Source: Paracoccaceae bacterium
GTDB taxonomy: Bacteria > Pseudomonadota > Alphaproteobacteria > Rhodobacterales > Rhodobacteraceae
NCBI GenBank assembly: GCA_016937725.1
Contig: JAFGVZ010000008.1
Location: forward strand, 1 to 15,118
DNA: 15,118 nt
Reading direction: 5' to 3'
The translations under genes and the position numbers were made by a program. The notes under the pieces are model-generated. The model made no database searches. It worked only from the letters and a program-made list of their open reading frames with translations, and was not told the DNA's origin. Below, piece after piece: positions 6,544 through 14,024 of this stretch; position 1 is the stretch's first letter, and the number at the start of each line of letters is the position of its first letter.

Positions 6544-7584
6544 ATGTCCAAGCTGACTTTCACCACTTCCGCAGTCGCCATTCTGGCACTGTCCGCTGGC
6601 GCTGCCGTTGCACGCGACAACGTTCAGATTGCAGGGTCGTCCACCGTTCTTCCCTACGCTTCGATCGTAGCAGAACTGTTCGGTGACAACACCGACTTCC
6701 CGACCCCGGTTGTCGAATCGGGCGGTTCGTCCTCGGGTCTGGCCCGCTTCTGCGAAGGTGTTGGCGAAAACACCATCGACATCGCAAACTCGTCGCGCGC
6801 CATCCGTGAGCGTGAGATCGAAGCTTGCGCCGCAAACGGCGTGACCGACATCATCGAAGTGCGCATCGGCTACGATGGCATCGTGTTCGCCAGCCAGATC
6901 AATGGCCCGGCTTTCACCGCATTCTCGCAGTCCGACATCTTCCTGGCTCTGGCCGACAAGATCGTTGTTGATGGTGCAATCGTCGATAACCGCCCTGCAA
7001 CCTGGGCTGATGTGAATCCGGACCTGCCGGCTGTCGAAATCGCTGCCTTCATCCCCGGCACCAAGCACGGCACCCGTGAAGTGTTCGAAGAGAAGGTCCT
7101 GCTTCAGGGCTGCGAAGACACCGGCCAAATGGCTGCCATGATGGAAGCTGGTCTGTCGGAAGATGACGCAGAAGATGCTTGTATGGCTGTGCGCACCGAT
7201 GGCGCTTCGGTCGACATCGACGGCGACTACACCGAGACGCTGGCCCGCATCGACGCGAACACCAACGGTATCGGCGTGTTCGGCCTGTCCTTCTACGAGA
7301 ACAACACCGACAAGCTGAAAGTTGCGACCATGGGCGGCGTTGCTCCCTCGACCGCAACCATCGCTTCGGCTGAATACCCGGTGTCGCGCCCGCTGTTCTT
7401 CTACATCAAGAAGGCACATATCGGCGTGATCCCCGGCCTGAAAGAATACGCTCAGTTCTTCATGTCGGACGAAGTTGCTGGCCCGAATGGCCCGCTGGCC
7501 AATTACGGCCTGGTGTCTGACCCCGAACTGGCTTCTGTTCAGGCGACCATCGAAAGCGAAACCGTCATGGGCGGTGGCATGTAA
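6544..7584 (+). CDS. pstS: Phosphate ABC transporter substrate-binding protein PstS
   Basis: PstS is the periplasmic receptor that binds inorganic phosphate and delivers it to PstC-PstA. The 346-residue precursor has a Sec signal peptide (about residues 1-23, ending AAVARD). The binding-site motifs follow: AGSSTVLPY (29-37), ESGGSSSGLARFC and DIANSSRAI. The last three segments supply the Ser/Thr/Arg contacts seen in PstS structures. Three later cysteines may form disulfides in the periplasm. AAGGAG at 6533-6538 is a strong ribosome site. Codon use looks more biased than in neighbours, with mainly CTG, AAC, ATC and GAA, which fits a highly made binding protein. It is first in the operon under the Pho box, and a strong hairpin separates it from pstC. 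Confidence 0.97.
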   Translation: MSKLTFTTSAVAILALSAGAAVARDNVQIAGSSTVLPYASIVAELFGDNTDFPTPVVESGGSSSGLARFCEGVGENTIDIANSSRAIREREIEACAANGVTDIIEVRIGYDGIVFASQINGPAFTAFSQSDIFLALADKIVVDGAIVDNRPATWADVNPDLPAVEIAAFIPGTKHGTREVFEEKVLLQGCEDTGQMAAMMEAGLSEDDAEDACMAVRTDGASVDIDGDYTETLARIDANTNGIGVFGLSFYENNTDKLKVATMGGVAPSTATIASAEYPVSRPLFFYIKKAHIGVIPGLKEYAQFFMSDEVAGPNGPLANYGLVSDPELASVQATIESETVMGGGM

Positions 7585-7606
7585 TCTGCGCTTAGGCGCT
7601 GAATTT

Positions 7607-7640
7607 CGGGGCGGCTTATTCCGCCGCCCCGTTTTCCTTT
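7607..7640 (+). terminator. Attenuator/terminator between pstS and pstC
   Basis: CGGGGCGGC (7607-7615) pairs perfectly with GCCGCCCCG (7623-7631) around a 7-base loop, followed by TTTTCCTTTT. This is a classic intrinsic terminator 22 bases after the pstS stop. Since no separate promoter is obvious before pstC, it probably lets only part of transcription through, giving much more PstS than permease. It would also protect the pstS mRNA 3' end. Confidence 0.88.
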
Positions 7641-7715
7641 TAGGTTATTTCGATTAAGACGGGTCTGTCCCGCCCTGGCCGGAAGACAAAGACGCAACCA
7701 AGTATCGGGGGGCTT

Positions 7716-9179
7716 ATGCCTGTATTCTGGCTGGTTTTGATTTTGCTGGCACTGGGGGTCGGGGGCTATGTCTTTGGCCGCAGCCGCGCCATGGCATCCG
7801 CAGGCGGCGACAGTCGCAAGCTGCATTCGCTGCCCAATTATTACGGTAGCAACGTTGCTATCAAAGCGCTGGTTCCGTCTTTCTTGGTATTGTTCATCTG
7901 GCTGATTGCACAGCCAATGTTCATCTCGTCTCAGATTGCAGGGCAGTTGCCGGACGATATCGTGCCCGAAGGCGGGTCCATTGGGCTGATCATGGCCGAA
8001 GTGCGCCGCACCGCCGAGGGCATTGACGCAATCGTCGCAGCAGGTGGCATGACCGAAGAAATGGCGTCCAGCGGTCGCGCCGATATCACTGACTTCACGG
8101 CGCGTTTGCAAGAGGCCGGGCAGGTGGTGACGGGAACCGTCACGCAGCCGATTTTGCGGGCCGCGCAATCCTATCGGTCCATGACCGCCACCGGGTCCTT
8201 GGCAATGACGGTTGTGGTTTTGCTGATGACCGCTGCGGGGCTAGTCTACGGTCTACGTGAGACCTTCCCGGAATTCCGGGCGCGCAACGTGGTCGAAGCC
8301 TCGGTCAAGATGTTGTTGATCGCGGCTGCGTCGCTCGCCATCTTGACCACGATTGGTATTGTTTTGTCGCTGGTGTTCAACACAGTCGAGTTCTTCCGAA
8401 TTTACCCAGCATCCGATTTCTTCGGATCGCTGACATGGTCCCCGAGTTTTCAGGGGAATTCGCAGCTTGGCATTTGGCCGCTGCTGTGGGGCACGCTCTA
8501 TATTTCCGTAATCGCGCTACTGGTCGCGGTGCCGATCGGGCTGTTCGCGGCGATTTACCTGTCGGAATACGCGCCAAAGTCGGTGCGTGCGACCGCAAAG
8601 CCATTGCTGGAGATCCTCGCGGGTATTCCGACCATCGTTTACGGTCTGTTTGCACTGCTGACCGTTGGTCCCATGCTGGTAAAGGTCTTCGGCGACGGCG
8701 GCTTGGGCTGGATGCAGTCGGGCACCGCCGTGATGACCGCCGGGTTGGTGATGGGTGTTATGCTTATCCCCTTCGTCAGCTCGCTGTCGGACGACATTAT
8801 CAACGCGGTGCCGCAAGCAATGCGCGACGGGTCTTTTGGTCTTGGTGCCACGAAATCCGAAACGATCCGCCAAGTGGTGCTGCCTGCCGCGCTGCCCGGT
8901 ATTGTGGGTGCAATCCTTCTGGCCGCGTCACGTGCGATTGGGGAAACCATGATCGTGGTGCTTGGGGCCGGTGCGGCCGCGCGCCTCTCGCTGAACCCGT
9001 TCGAAGCCATGACCACCGTGACCGCCAAGATCGTGTCACAGTTGACCGGCGATAGCGACTTCGCCTCGCCCGAAGCGCTGGTCGCGTTCGCGCTGGGCAT
9101 GACGCTCTTCATCATCACATTGGGGCTGAACGTGTTCGCCCTGTATATCGTGCGCAAATACCGGGAGCAGTATGAATGA
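7716..9179 (+). CDS. pstC: Phosphate ABC transporter permease PstC (long form)
   Basis: PstC is one of the two membrane subunits of the high-affinity phosphate importer. At 487 residues it is much longer than E. coli PstC (about 319). The extra N-terminus holds membrane helices at about 1-21 and 48-70, a soluble segment at about 71-160, and helices at about 162-180 and 198-225. The conserved permease core follows from about 255 to 480. The EAA-type cytoplasmic loop that docks PstB is at about 366-395, including GSFGLGATKSETI and VVLPAALPGIVG. The long form is the usual one in alphaproteobacteria, where I recall the N-terminal region as DUF3708. The start has only a G-rich tract (7707-7712) as ribosome site. 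Its stop overlaps the pstA start (ATGA), indicating translational coupling. Confidence 0.95.
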   Translation: MPVFWLVLILLALGVGGYVFGRSRAMASAGGDSRKLHSLPNYYGSNVAIKALVPSFLVLFIWLIAQPMFISSQIAGQLPDDIVPEGGSIGLIMAEVRRTAEGIDAIVAAGGMTEEMASSGRADITDFTARLQEAGQVVTGTVTQPILRAAQSYRSMTATGSLAMTVVVLLMTAAGLVYGLRETFPEFRARNVVEASVKMLLIAAASLAILTTIGIVLSLVFNTVEFFRIYPASDFFGSLTWSPSFQGNSQLGIWPLLWGTLYISVIALLVAVPIGLFAAIYLSEYAPKSVRATAKPLLEILAGIPTIVYGLFALLTVGPMLVKVFGDGGLGWMQSGTAVMTAGLVMGVMLIPFVSSLSDDIINAVPQAMRDGSFGLGATKSETIRQVVLPAALPGIVGAILLAASRAIGETMIVVLGAGAAARLSLNPFEAMTTVTAKIVSQLTGDSDFASPEALVAFALGMTLFIITLGLNVFALYIVRKYREQYE

Positions 9180-10498
9180 CCTACGCTACGCATGAGGGCG
9201 CCAAGCGCCATGGGTCGCTGCTGACGGTTGATGCGAAAACCAAGACGCGCAATGCCGCTGAAACGCGCTTCAGGATTTACGGCATAATCGCCATTCTGGC
9301 GGGCCTGAGCTTTCTGGTCATACTGGCGTTTTCCATCATCCGTTCGGGCCTGCCTGCTTTTTCCGCCAACATGGTCGAGGTAGAACTGACGCTGACGCCC
9401 GAGCAATATGCCGATGCTGAAGCGCAATTGTTCAAGACCCGCGCCTACGAGCAGGTGTTCAACGCGGCCTTCACGTCTGAATTGCAGGAACGTGGCTTGG
9501 ATACCGAATTCGACGCTGAAAGCATTCAGCGCATTATTGGCAATACCGGAGCGACCCTGCGCAGTTTCTACCGCGCTAACGAAGATATGCTGGGCCAGCC
9601 CGTAACCTTTAACCTGCCCACCGCGTCGCGGGTTGACGGGTATTTCAAGGGACGCTTGCTGCGGGAAAACGTGACCGATTCGCGCTTCCTGACCTTGGCG
9701 GATCTGGATTTGGCCGATGAATTGAAAGAGGCCGGGCTTATCCAGTCCAAGTTCAACTGGACCTTCATCACCGGAAAAGATTCGAGCGTGGACAATCCCG
9801 GCGGTGCTGGCATCGGGGCAAGCGTGGTCGGATCTTTCGCCATGATGCTGGTTGTGCTGTTCCTGTCCCTGCCGATTGGGGTGGCGGCGTCCATCTACTT
9901 GGAAGAATTCGCGCCCAAGAACCGTTGGACCGATTTGATCGAGGTGAATATTTCCAACCTCGCCGCCGTTCCATCCATCGTTTTCGGTATTCTGGGTCTG
10001 GCTGCGTTCATCCAGTTCGCGCATCTGCCGCAATCTGCGCCCTTGGTCGGGGGTCTGGTGCTGACACTGATGACGTTGCCCACGATCATCATCTCGACCC
10101 GCGCATCGCTGAAATCCGTGCCGCCCTCCATCCGGGATGCGGCGCTGGGCGTCGGCGCATCGAAAATGCAGGCGGTGTTCCACCACGTTCTGCCGCTGGC
10201 CATGCCCGGTATTCTGACCGGCACCATCATCGGCTTGGCGCAGGCCTTGGGTGAAACCGCCCCGCTGCTGCTGATCGGGATGGTGGGTTTCGTGGCCCGC
10301 GAATATCCGGGCGGTCTGGCCTCGGCGTTCATGGACCCGAATTCGGCCATGCCCGCGCAGATCTACACATGGGCCGCCCGCTCTGATGACGCCTTTTATG
10401 AAAAGGCTTGGGGCGGTATTATCATCCTGATGGTCTTCCTTCTGGCCATGAATATTCTCGCTATCATCCTGCGCCGCCGGTTCGAGCGCCGCTGGTAA
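9176..10498 (+). CDS. pstA: Phosphate ABC transporter permease PstA (long form)
   Basis: PstA pairs with PstC to form the phosphate channel. The product is 440 residues against about 296 in E. coli. After a short cytoplasmic N-terminus and one membrane helix (about 34-57) there is a large soluble, presumably periplasmic, insert (about 60-205). It is rich in charged residues and contains [14 protein letters not shown]. The permease core (about 212-435) follows, with the EAA loop at about 318-348 ([24 protein letters not shown]). The insert corresponds to the DUF3333 region of alphaproteobacterial PstA. A GGGAG ribosome site (9163-9167) lies within the pstC end. Start and pstC stop overlap as ATGA. 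pstB starts 44 bases later. Confidence 0.95.
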   Translation: MTYATHEGAKRHGSLLTVDAKTKTRNAAETRFRIYGIIAILAGLSFLVILAFSIIRSGLPAFSANMVEVELTLTPEQYADAEAQLFKTRAYEQVFNAAFTSELQERGLDTEFDAESIQRIIGNTGATLRSFYRANEDMLGQPVTFNLPTASRVDGYFKGRLLRENVTDSRFLTLADLDLADELKEAGLIQSKFNWTFITGKDSSVDNPGGAGIGASVVGSFAMMLVVLFLSLPIGVAASIYLEEFAPKNRWTDLIEVNISNLAAVPSIVFGILGLAAFIQFAHLPQSAPLVGGLVLTLMTLPTIIISTRASLKSVPPSIRDAALGVGASKMQAVFHHVLPLAMPGILTGTIIGLAQALGETAPLLLIGMVGFVAREYPGGLASAFMDPNSAMPAQIYTWAARSDDAFYEKAWGGIIILMVFLLAMNILAIILRRRFERRW

Positions 10499-10542
10499 CT
10501 CTGTCGCCTGACCTAACACACGGCACCCAAAGGAACGAAGTC

Positions 10543-11340
10543 ATGTATGACGCCCCGACCCCCGGTTCGAAAGTGGACCAGACCGACATCAAGATCACGG
10601 CCAAGAAGGTTCAGGTCTATTACGGCGACACGCACGCCATCAAAGATGTCGATGTCGATATCGTGGACCGCGCCGTGACCGCCTTTATCGGCCCGTCGGG
10701 TTGCGGCAAGTCGACCTTCTTGCGCTGCCTGAACCGCATGAATGACACGATCGACGTGTGCCGCGTGGAAGGCGAGATCAAGATAGACGGCGAAGACATT
10801 TACGACCGCCGCATTGACCCGGTGCAATTGCGCGCCAAGGTCGGCATGGTGTTCCAAAAGCCGAACCCCTTCCCCAAGTCGATTTATGACAACGTGGCTT
10901 ATGGCCCGAAGATTCACGGCATGGTGCGCAACAAGGCAGAGCTGGACGAGCTTGTGGAAACCGCCCTGCGCGGTGCTGCCTTGTGGGACGAGGTCAAGGA
11001 CCGTCTGCAAAGCCCCGGCACAGGTTTGTCGGGTGGTCAGCAGCAGCGTCTGTGCATTGCCCGCGCCGTGGCCACCCAGCCCGAAGTGCTGTTGATGGAT
11101 GAGCCGTGCTCGGCACTGGACCCGATTGCGACGGCGCAGGTGGAAGACCTGATCGAAACGCTGAAAGAGCAGTTCTCGGTCGTGATCGTGACGCACTCCA
11201 TGCAGCAGGCCGCGCGGATTAGTCAGAAAACCGCGTTCTTCCACTTGGGCAACCTTGTGGAATATGACGATACCAATACGATCTTCACCAACCCCAGCGA
11301 TTCGCGCACGGAAAGCTATATTACCGGCCGGATTGGGTAA
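10543..11340 (+). CDS. pstB: Phosphate ABC transporter ATP-binding protein PstB
   Basis: PstB is the ATPase that drives phosphate import through PstC-PstA. The 265-residue product has every ABC motif: Walker [10 protein letters not shown] (50-58), the Q-loop [13 protein letters not shown] (Q105), the signature LSGGQQQR (162-169), Walker B VLLMDEP with E187, and the switch His H218. The PNPFP segment and SYITGRIG C-terminus are typical of PstB. The frame is open further upstream into pstA, but the ATG at 10543 has AAAGGA (10529-10534) at the right distance and gives the normal length. phoU starts four bases after its stop. The pst-phoU genes form a tight operon under the Pho box. Confidence 0.97.
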   Translation: MYDAPTPGSKVDQTDIKITAKKVQVYYGDTHAIKDVDVDIVDRAVTAFIGPSGCGKSTFLRCLNRMNDTIDVCRVEGEIKIDGEDIYDRRIDPVQLRAKVGMVFQKPNPFPKSIYDNVAYGPKIHGMVRNKAELDELVETALRGAALWDEVKDRLQSPGTGLSGGQQQRLCIARAVATQPEVLLMDEPCSALDPIATAQVEDLIETLKEQFSVVIVTHSMQQAARISQKTAFFHLGNLVEYDDTNTIFTNPSDSRTESYITGRIG

Positions 11341-11344
11341 GCAT

Positions 11345-12055
11345 ATGGCGTCGCAGCATATCGTCGCCTCCTTCGACCAAGATCTCGGCGGGGTGCAGAT
11401 GCGACTGATGCGCATGGGCGCGTTGGTGGAAACGGCCATCACCGATGCGTTGCGCGCGTTGGAAACCCGCGACCTTGATCTGAGCGAGCGGGTTCGCCTT
11501 GGTGACCGCGTGATCGACGCGATGGATGCCGAGATCAAGGAAGACACCGCGCGCATTCTGGCGCTTCGCGCGCCCGCCGCCCGCGATCTGCGCATGGTTT
11601 TGTCTGTCATGGCCATGAGCACGCATCTGGAACGCTGTGGCGATTATGCCAAGAACATTGCGAAGCGCCATCCGGCCTTGGCAGAGGCTGCGCCGATTGA
11701 AAACAGCATCATGGCATTAAGCCGCATGGGGCGGATCGTTGTGTCCATGCTTTCCGATGCGCTGGATGCCGCGATCCATAAAGACGCCGATCTGGCCGAA
11801 GCTGCCCGGGCGCGCGATCTGGAAGTAGATCAGGCGTATAACGCGCTGTTCCGCGCGCTACTGACCTATATGATGGAAAACCCGCGCAACATCACGACCT
11901 GTATGCATTTGCATTTCATTGCGAAGAATATCGAGCGGATCGGCGATCACGCGACCTCTGTGGCCGAGCAGTCCTTGTATCTGATCCGCGGCGAACGCCC
12001 GGAGGAAGATCGCCCCAAGGGTGATACAACGGCGTTTATTGCGCCAGAAGGCTAG
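11345..12055 (+). CDS. phoU: Phosphate signalling complex protein PhoU
   Basis: PhoU is a cytoplasmic negative regulator. With the Pst transporter it holds the sensor kinase PhoR inactive when phosphate is plentiful. The 236-residue all-helical protein has the expected two PhoU repeats. Each contains the paired metal-cluster motif: LERCGDYAKNIAKR (95-108) in the first and IERIGDHATSVAEQ (196-209) in the second. Helices with DAMDAEI and EVDQAYN supply the partner acidic residues. The longer open frame overlaps pstB. The ATG at 11345 gives the normal MASQHIVASFDQDL start, although its ribosome site is weak (pstB-coupled). No phoB follows: ten bases separate its stop from the stop of the convergent ABC ATPase gene. 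Confidence 0.96.
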   Translation: MASQHIVASFDQDLGGVQMRLMRMGALVETAITDALRALETRDLDLSERVRLGDRVIDAMDAEIKEDTARILALRAPAARDLRMVLSVMAMSTHLERCGDYAKNIAKRHPALAEAAPIENSIMALSRMGRIVVSMLSDALDAAIHKDADLAEAARARDLEVDQAYNALFRALLTYMMENPRNITTCMHLHFIAKNIERIGDHATSVAEQSLYLIRGERPEEDRPKGDTTAFIAPEG

Positions 12056-12065
12056 GGTCCGACGG

Positions 12066-13118
12066 TTAGCGCGTGCGCTGGCCCGTTTCTGCATCGAACA
12101 AGTAGAGCGCGCCTGCATCTGGGTTAAGGGCCACACGCGCGCCGGGCCGTTTCACATGCGTGCCGCGCGCCTCTATCACCAATTTGGGTTGGCCGGGTGC
12201 GGCGCAATGAATGTAGGACACGCCGCCCAGCGCTTCGGTCATCTCGACCGTGTGGGTGTCGCCTTGGGTGATGGCAATATCTTGGGGGCGAAAACCCGCG
12301 ATCAGTTTGCCGGGTGCGTGGTTGGGAAGTTGCGCGGCGACACGCGCGCCTAGCGCGGGCACCGATAACCCGCCTTCCGAGCGCGTGGCGGGCAACAGGT
12401 TCATTGCGGGTGACCCTATGAAGCCTGCCACGAACAGGTTGTCGGGATCACGATACAGGTCCAAGGGCGCGCCGACCTGTTCCACGCGGCCCGCGCGTAG
12501 CACCACGATTTTGTCAGCGAGCGTCATGGCCTCGACCTGATCATGGGTGACATAGATCATCGTGGCCCCGATCTCGCGGTGCAGGCGGGCGATTTCCACC
12601 CGCATTTCCACCCGCAATTCAGCGTCGAGGTTGGATAGAGGCTCGTCAAACAGGAACACTTCTGGCCCGCGCACGATGGCGCGCCCGATCGCCACGCGCT
12701 GCCGTTGCCCACCCGACAGGGCCTTGGGTTTGCGGGTCAGGTAATCGTCGAGCCGCAAGATGTCGCTGGCGCGGGCGACCTTCTCGGCAATCTCTGCCTT
12801 GGGGTGGCCGTTCATCTTCAGGCCGAACCCCATGTTTTCCGCCACCGTCATATGGGGGTAGAGCGCATAGGTCTGAAACACCATCGCCACGCCGCGCTGT
12901 GCCGGGTCCAGCCGGGTCACATCGCGCGCGCCGATCTGGATCTGGCCGCTGGTGGTTTCTTCCAGCCCCGCGATCATCCGCAGAAGGGTGGATTTGCCGC
13001 AACCCGACGGGCCGACGAAGACACAGAATTCGCCCGGATCAATGGACAGGTTCACCCCGTGGATGACCTGCGTTTCGCCGTATTTCTTGATGACATTCGA
13101 CAGTTCGACGCCGGACAT
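12066..13118 (-). CDS. Carbohydrate ABC transporter ATP-binding protein, MalK/UgpC type
   Basis: This 350-residue ATPase belongs to the CUT1 (MalK/UgpC/MsmK) class that powers import of sugars or polyols. The nucleotide domain (1-235) has Walker A GPSGCGKS (36-43), Q82 in MVFQTYALYPHMTV, the signature LSGGQRQR (134-141), Walker B FLFDEPLSNLD and switch H192. SPAMNLLPA (236-244) introduces the C-terminal OB-fold regulatory domain, with GFRPQDI (275-281). Such proteins are often labelled UgpC, but the substrate cannot be told from the ATPase. Its start lies three bases after the stop of the IclR regulator gene on the same strand, so the two form an operon. The binding protein is divergent on the other side of the regulator. 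It presumably serves that system, and some MalK-type ATPases serve several. Confidence 0.93.
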   Translation of the reverse strand: MSGVELSNVIKKYGETQVIHGVNLSIDPGEFCVFVGPSGCGKSTLLRMIAGLEETTSGQIQIGARDVTRLDPAQRGVAMVFQTYALYPHMTVAENMGFGLKMNGHPKAEIAEKVARASDILRLDDYLTRKPKALSGGQRQRVAIGRAIVRGPEVFLFDEPLSNLDAELRVEMRVEIARLHREIGATMIYVTHDQVEAMTLADKIVVLRAGRVEQVGAPLDLYRDPDNLFVAGFIGSPAMNLLPATRSEGGLSVPALGARVAAQLPNHAPGKLIAGFRPQDIAITQGDTHTVEMTEALGGVSYIHCAAPGQPKLVIEARGTHVKRPGARVALNPDAGALYLFDAETGQRTR

Positions 13119-13121
13119 GGA

Positions 13122-13919
13122 TCAGGCCCTCTTGCGGTTTGGAAGGGCGGTTTCCTCTGGGAAGCGCCAATTCGTGGTTTCCTGCCCGATGGTGCGGGCG
13201 ATCTGGGTGATGCGCGGGGCGAGCTCCGCCAGCTTGCCAAGCGTGGTGCGCGCGGTGGTCGAGGTGACCGACAGCGCCCCAAGAACCGCGCCGCCGGTGG
13301 ACAGGATAGGAACGGCCACGCAGATGATGCCGGGTTCGTGTTCCTCGTCATCAAATGCAAAGCCGCGCGCGCGGATGGTGGCCAATTCAAGCATCATGGC
13401 GGGCGCACTAGTCACGGTTTTGGGTGTGAACGGGTGCCAGCTTTGTTGTGACAGGATTCCGGGTAAGTCGGCATCGGGCAGATAGGCCAGCATAGCCTTA
13501 CCCACGCCGGTGCAATAGGCCGGGCCAACCTTGCCCGCTTGGGAATACATCGGGATCGGGTCGCGGGCGTTGCGCTTGTCCACATAGAGCACTTGGGCGT
13601 GGTCCATCTGCGCCAGATGCACTGTTTCGCCCACTTCGGCCGACAGCACATCCAGATGCGGCCGCGCGATGGGCGCAAGCGCGCTTTGCTCCCAAGCGGC
13701 ATGGGCCAGACGGACAAGGCGCAGGCCCAGCGTGTAGGTGCTGCGGTCTGGGTCGAAGGACAACATGCGCTGCGTGACCAGCGTTTGCAGCAAGCGGTAA
13801 AGCGTGGCCTTGGGGTAGGGGCTGTGGTCCAGCAGGTCGGAAAAGCGCACCGGGTGGCCAAACCCCGCCACAAGGTCCAGAACGTCCAGCGCCTTGGCCA
13901 CGGTTCCATCGCCGCTCAT
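13122..13919 (-). CDS. IclR-family transcriptional regulator
   Basis: This 265-residue regulator has an N-terminal winged helix-turn-helix (about 5-65), with recognition-helix region PKATLYRLLQTL and wing YTLGLRL. A C-terminal IclR effector-binding domain (about 80-250) contains CTGVGKAMLAYL (136-147) and EPGIICVAVPI (195-205). IclR proteins usually bind a small catabolite and control adjacent uptake or catabolic genes. The divergent sugar-binding protein is the obvious target here. Two ATGs lie close together (13925 and 13919). I prefer 13919 because GAGGG then sits six bases upstream, while for 13925 it abuts the start. The gene leads an operon with the ABC ATPase. Its ligand is unknown. 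Confidence 0.93.
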   Translation of the reverse strand: MSGDGTVAKALDVLDLVAGFGHPVRFSDLLDHSPYPKATLYRLLQTLVTQRMLSFDPDRSTYTLGLRLVRLAHAAWEQSALAPIARPHLDVLSAEVGETVHLAQMDHAQVLYVDKRNARDPIPMYSQAGKVGPAYCTGVGKAMLAYLPDADLPGILSQQSWHPFTPKTVTSAPAMMLELATIRARGFAFDDEEHEPGIICVAVPILSTGGAVLGALSVTSTTARTTLGKLAELAPRITQIARTIGQETTNWRFPEETALPNRKRA

Positions 13920-13941
13920 CTGCATCCCTCACAACTACTGC

Positions 13942-13971
13942 TTGACAAAGGCTAGCTGTGCCTGCCATCTT
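13942..13971 (+). promoter_or_regulatory. Possible promoter of the sugar-binding protein gene
   Basis: A perfect TTGACA (13942-13947) is followed after 18 bases by a weak -10, CATCTT (13966-13971). Transcription would start inside the inverted repeat at 13975-14003, which would suit repression by the IclR protein. The -10 is poor, so the promoter may need activation, or the match may be chance. Confidence 0.4.
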
Positions 13972-13974
13972 TTT

Positions 13975-14003
13975 CAATATATAAAAACAAGTTTCATATA
14001 TTG
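13975..14003. promoter_or_regulatory. Candidate IclR operator between the divergent genes
   Basis: CAATATAT (13975-13982) and ATATATTG (13996-14003) form a perfect 8-base inverted repeat with a 13-base spacer. Nested at almost the same centre is the near-palindrome AAAAC-AA-GTTTC (13984-13995). The latter resembles the GAAAC/GTTTC half-sites of the IclR-family regulator KdgR. TTTCAATATAT and TTTCATATAT also form an imperfect direct repeat 20 bases apart. It is the only strongly AT-rich stretch in the region and lies between the divergent start codons. Confidence 0.55.
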
Positions 14004-14024
14004 GAACCTGCAAGGGAGGAAAAC

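Noticed and set aside
6442..7419. A 325-codon minus-strand frame opposite pstS and overlapping the Pho box
   Set aside because: It is antisense to an unmistakable pstS and extends into its promoter, so it is not a gene.
8639..10519. A 626-codon open frame on the minus strand across pstC and pstA
   Set aside because: It is antisense to two clear permease genes, is very rich in Gln, His, Arg and Gly, and shows no known motif. Such long antisense frames are expected in GC-rich DNA with strong third-position bias.
6354..12061. Shared GGTCCGAC sequence just after the ABC1-kinase stop and just after the phoU stop, as possible borders of an inserted pst block
   Set aside because: Eight bases is too short to be significant at this distance, and the operon has native-looking codon use and regulation.
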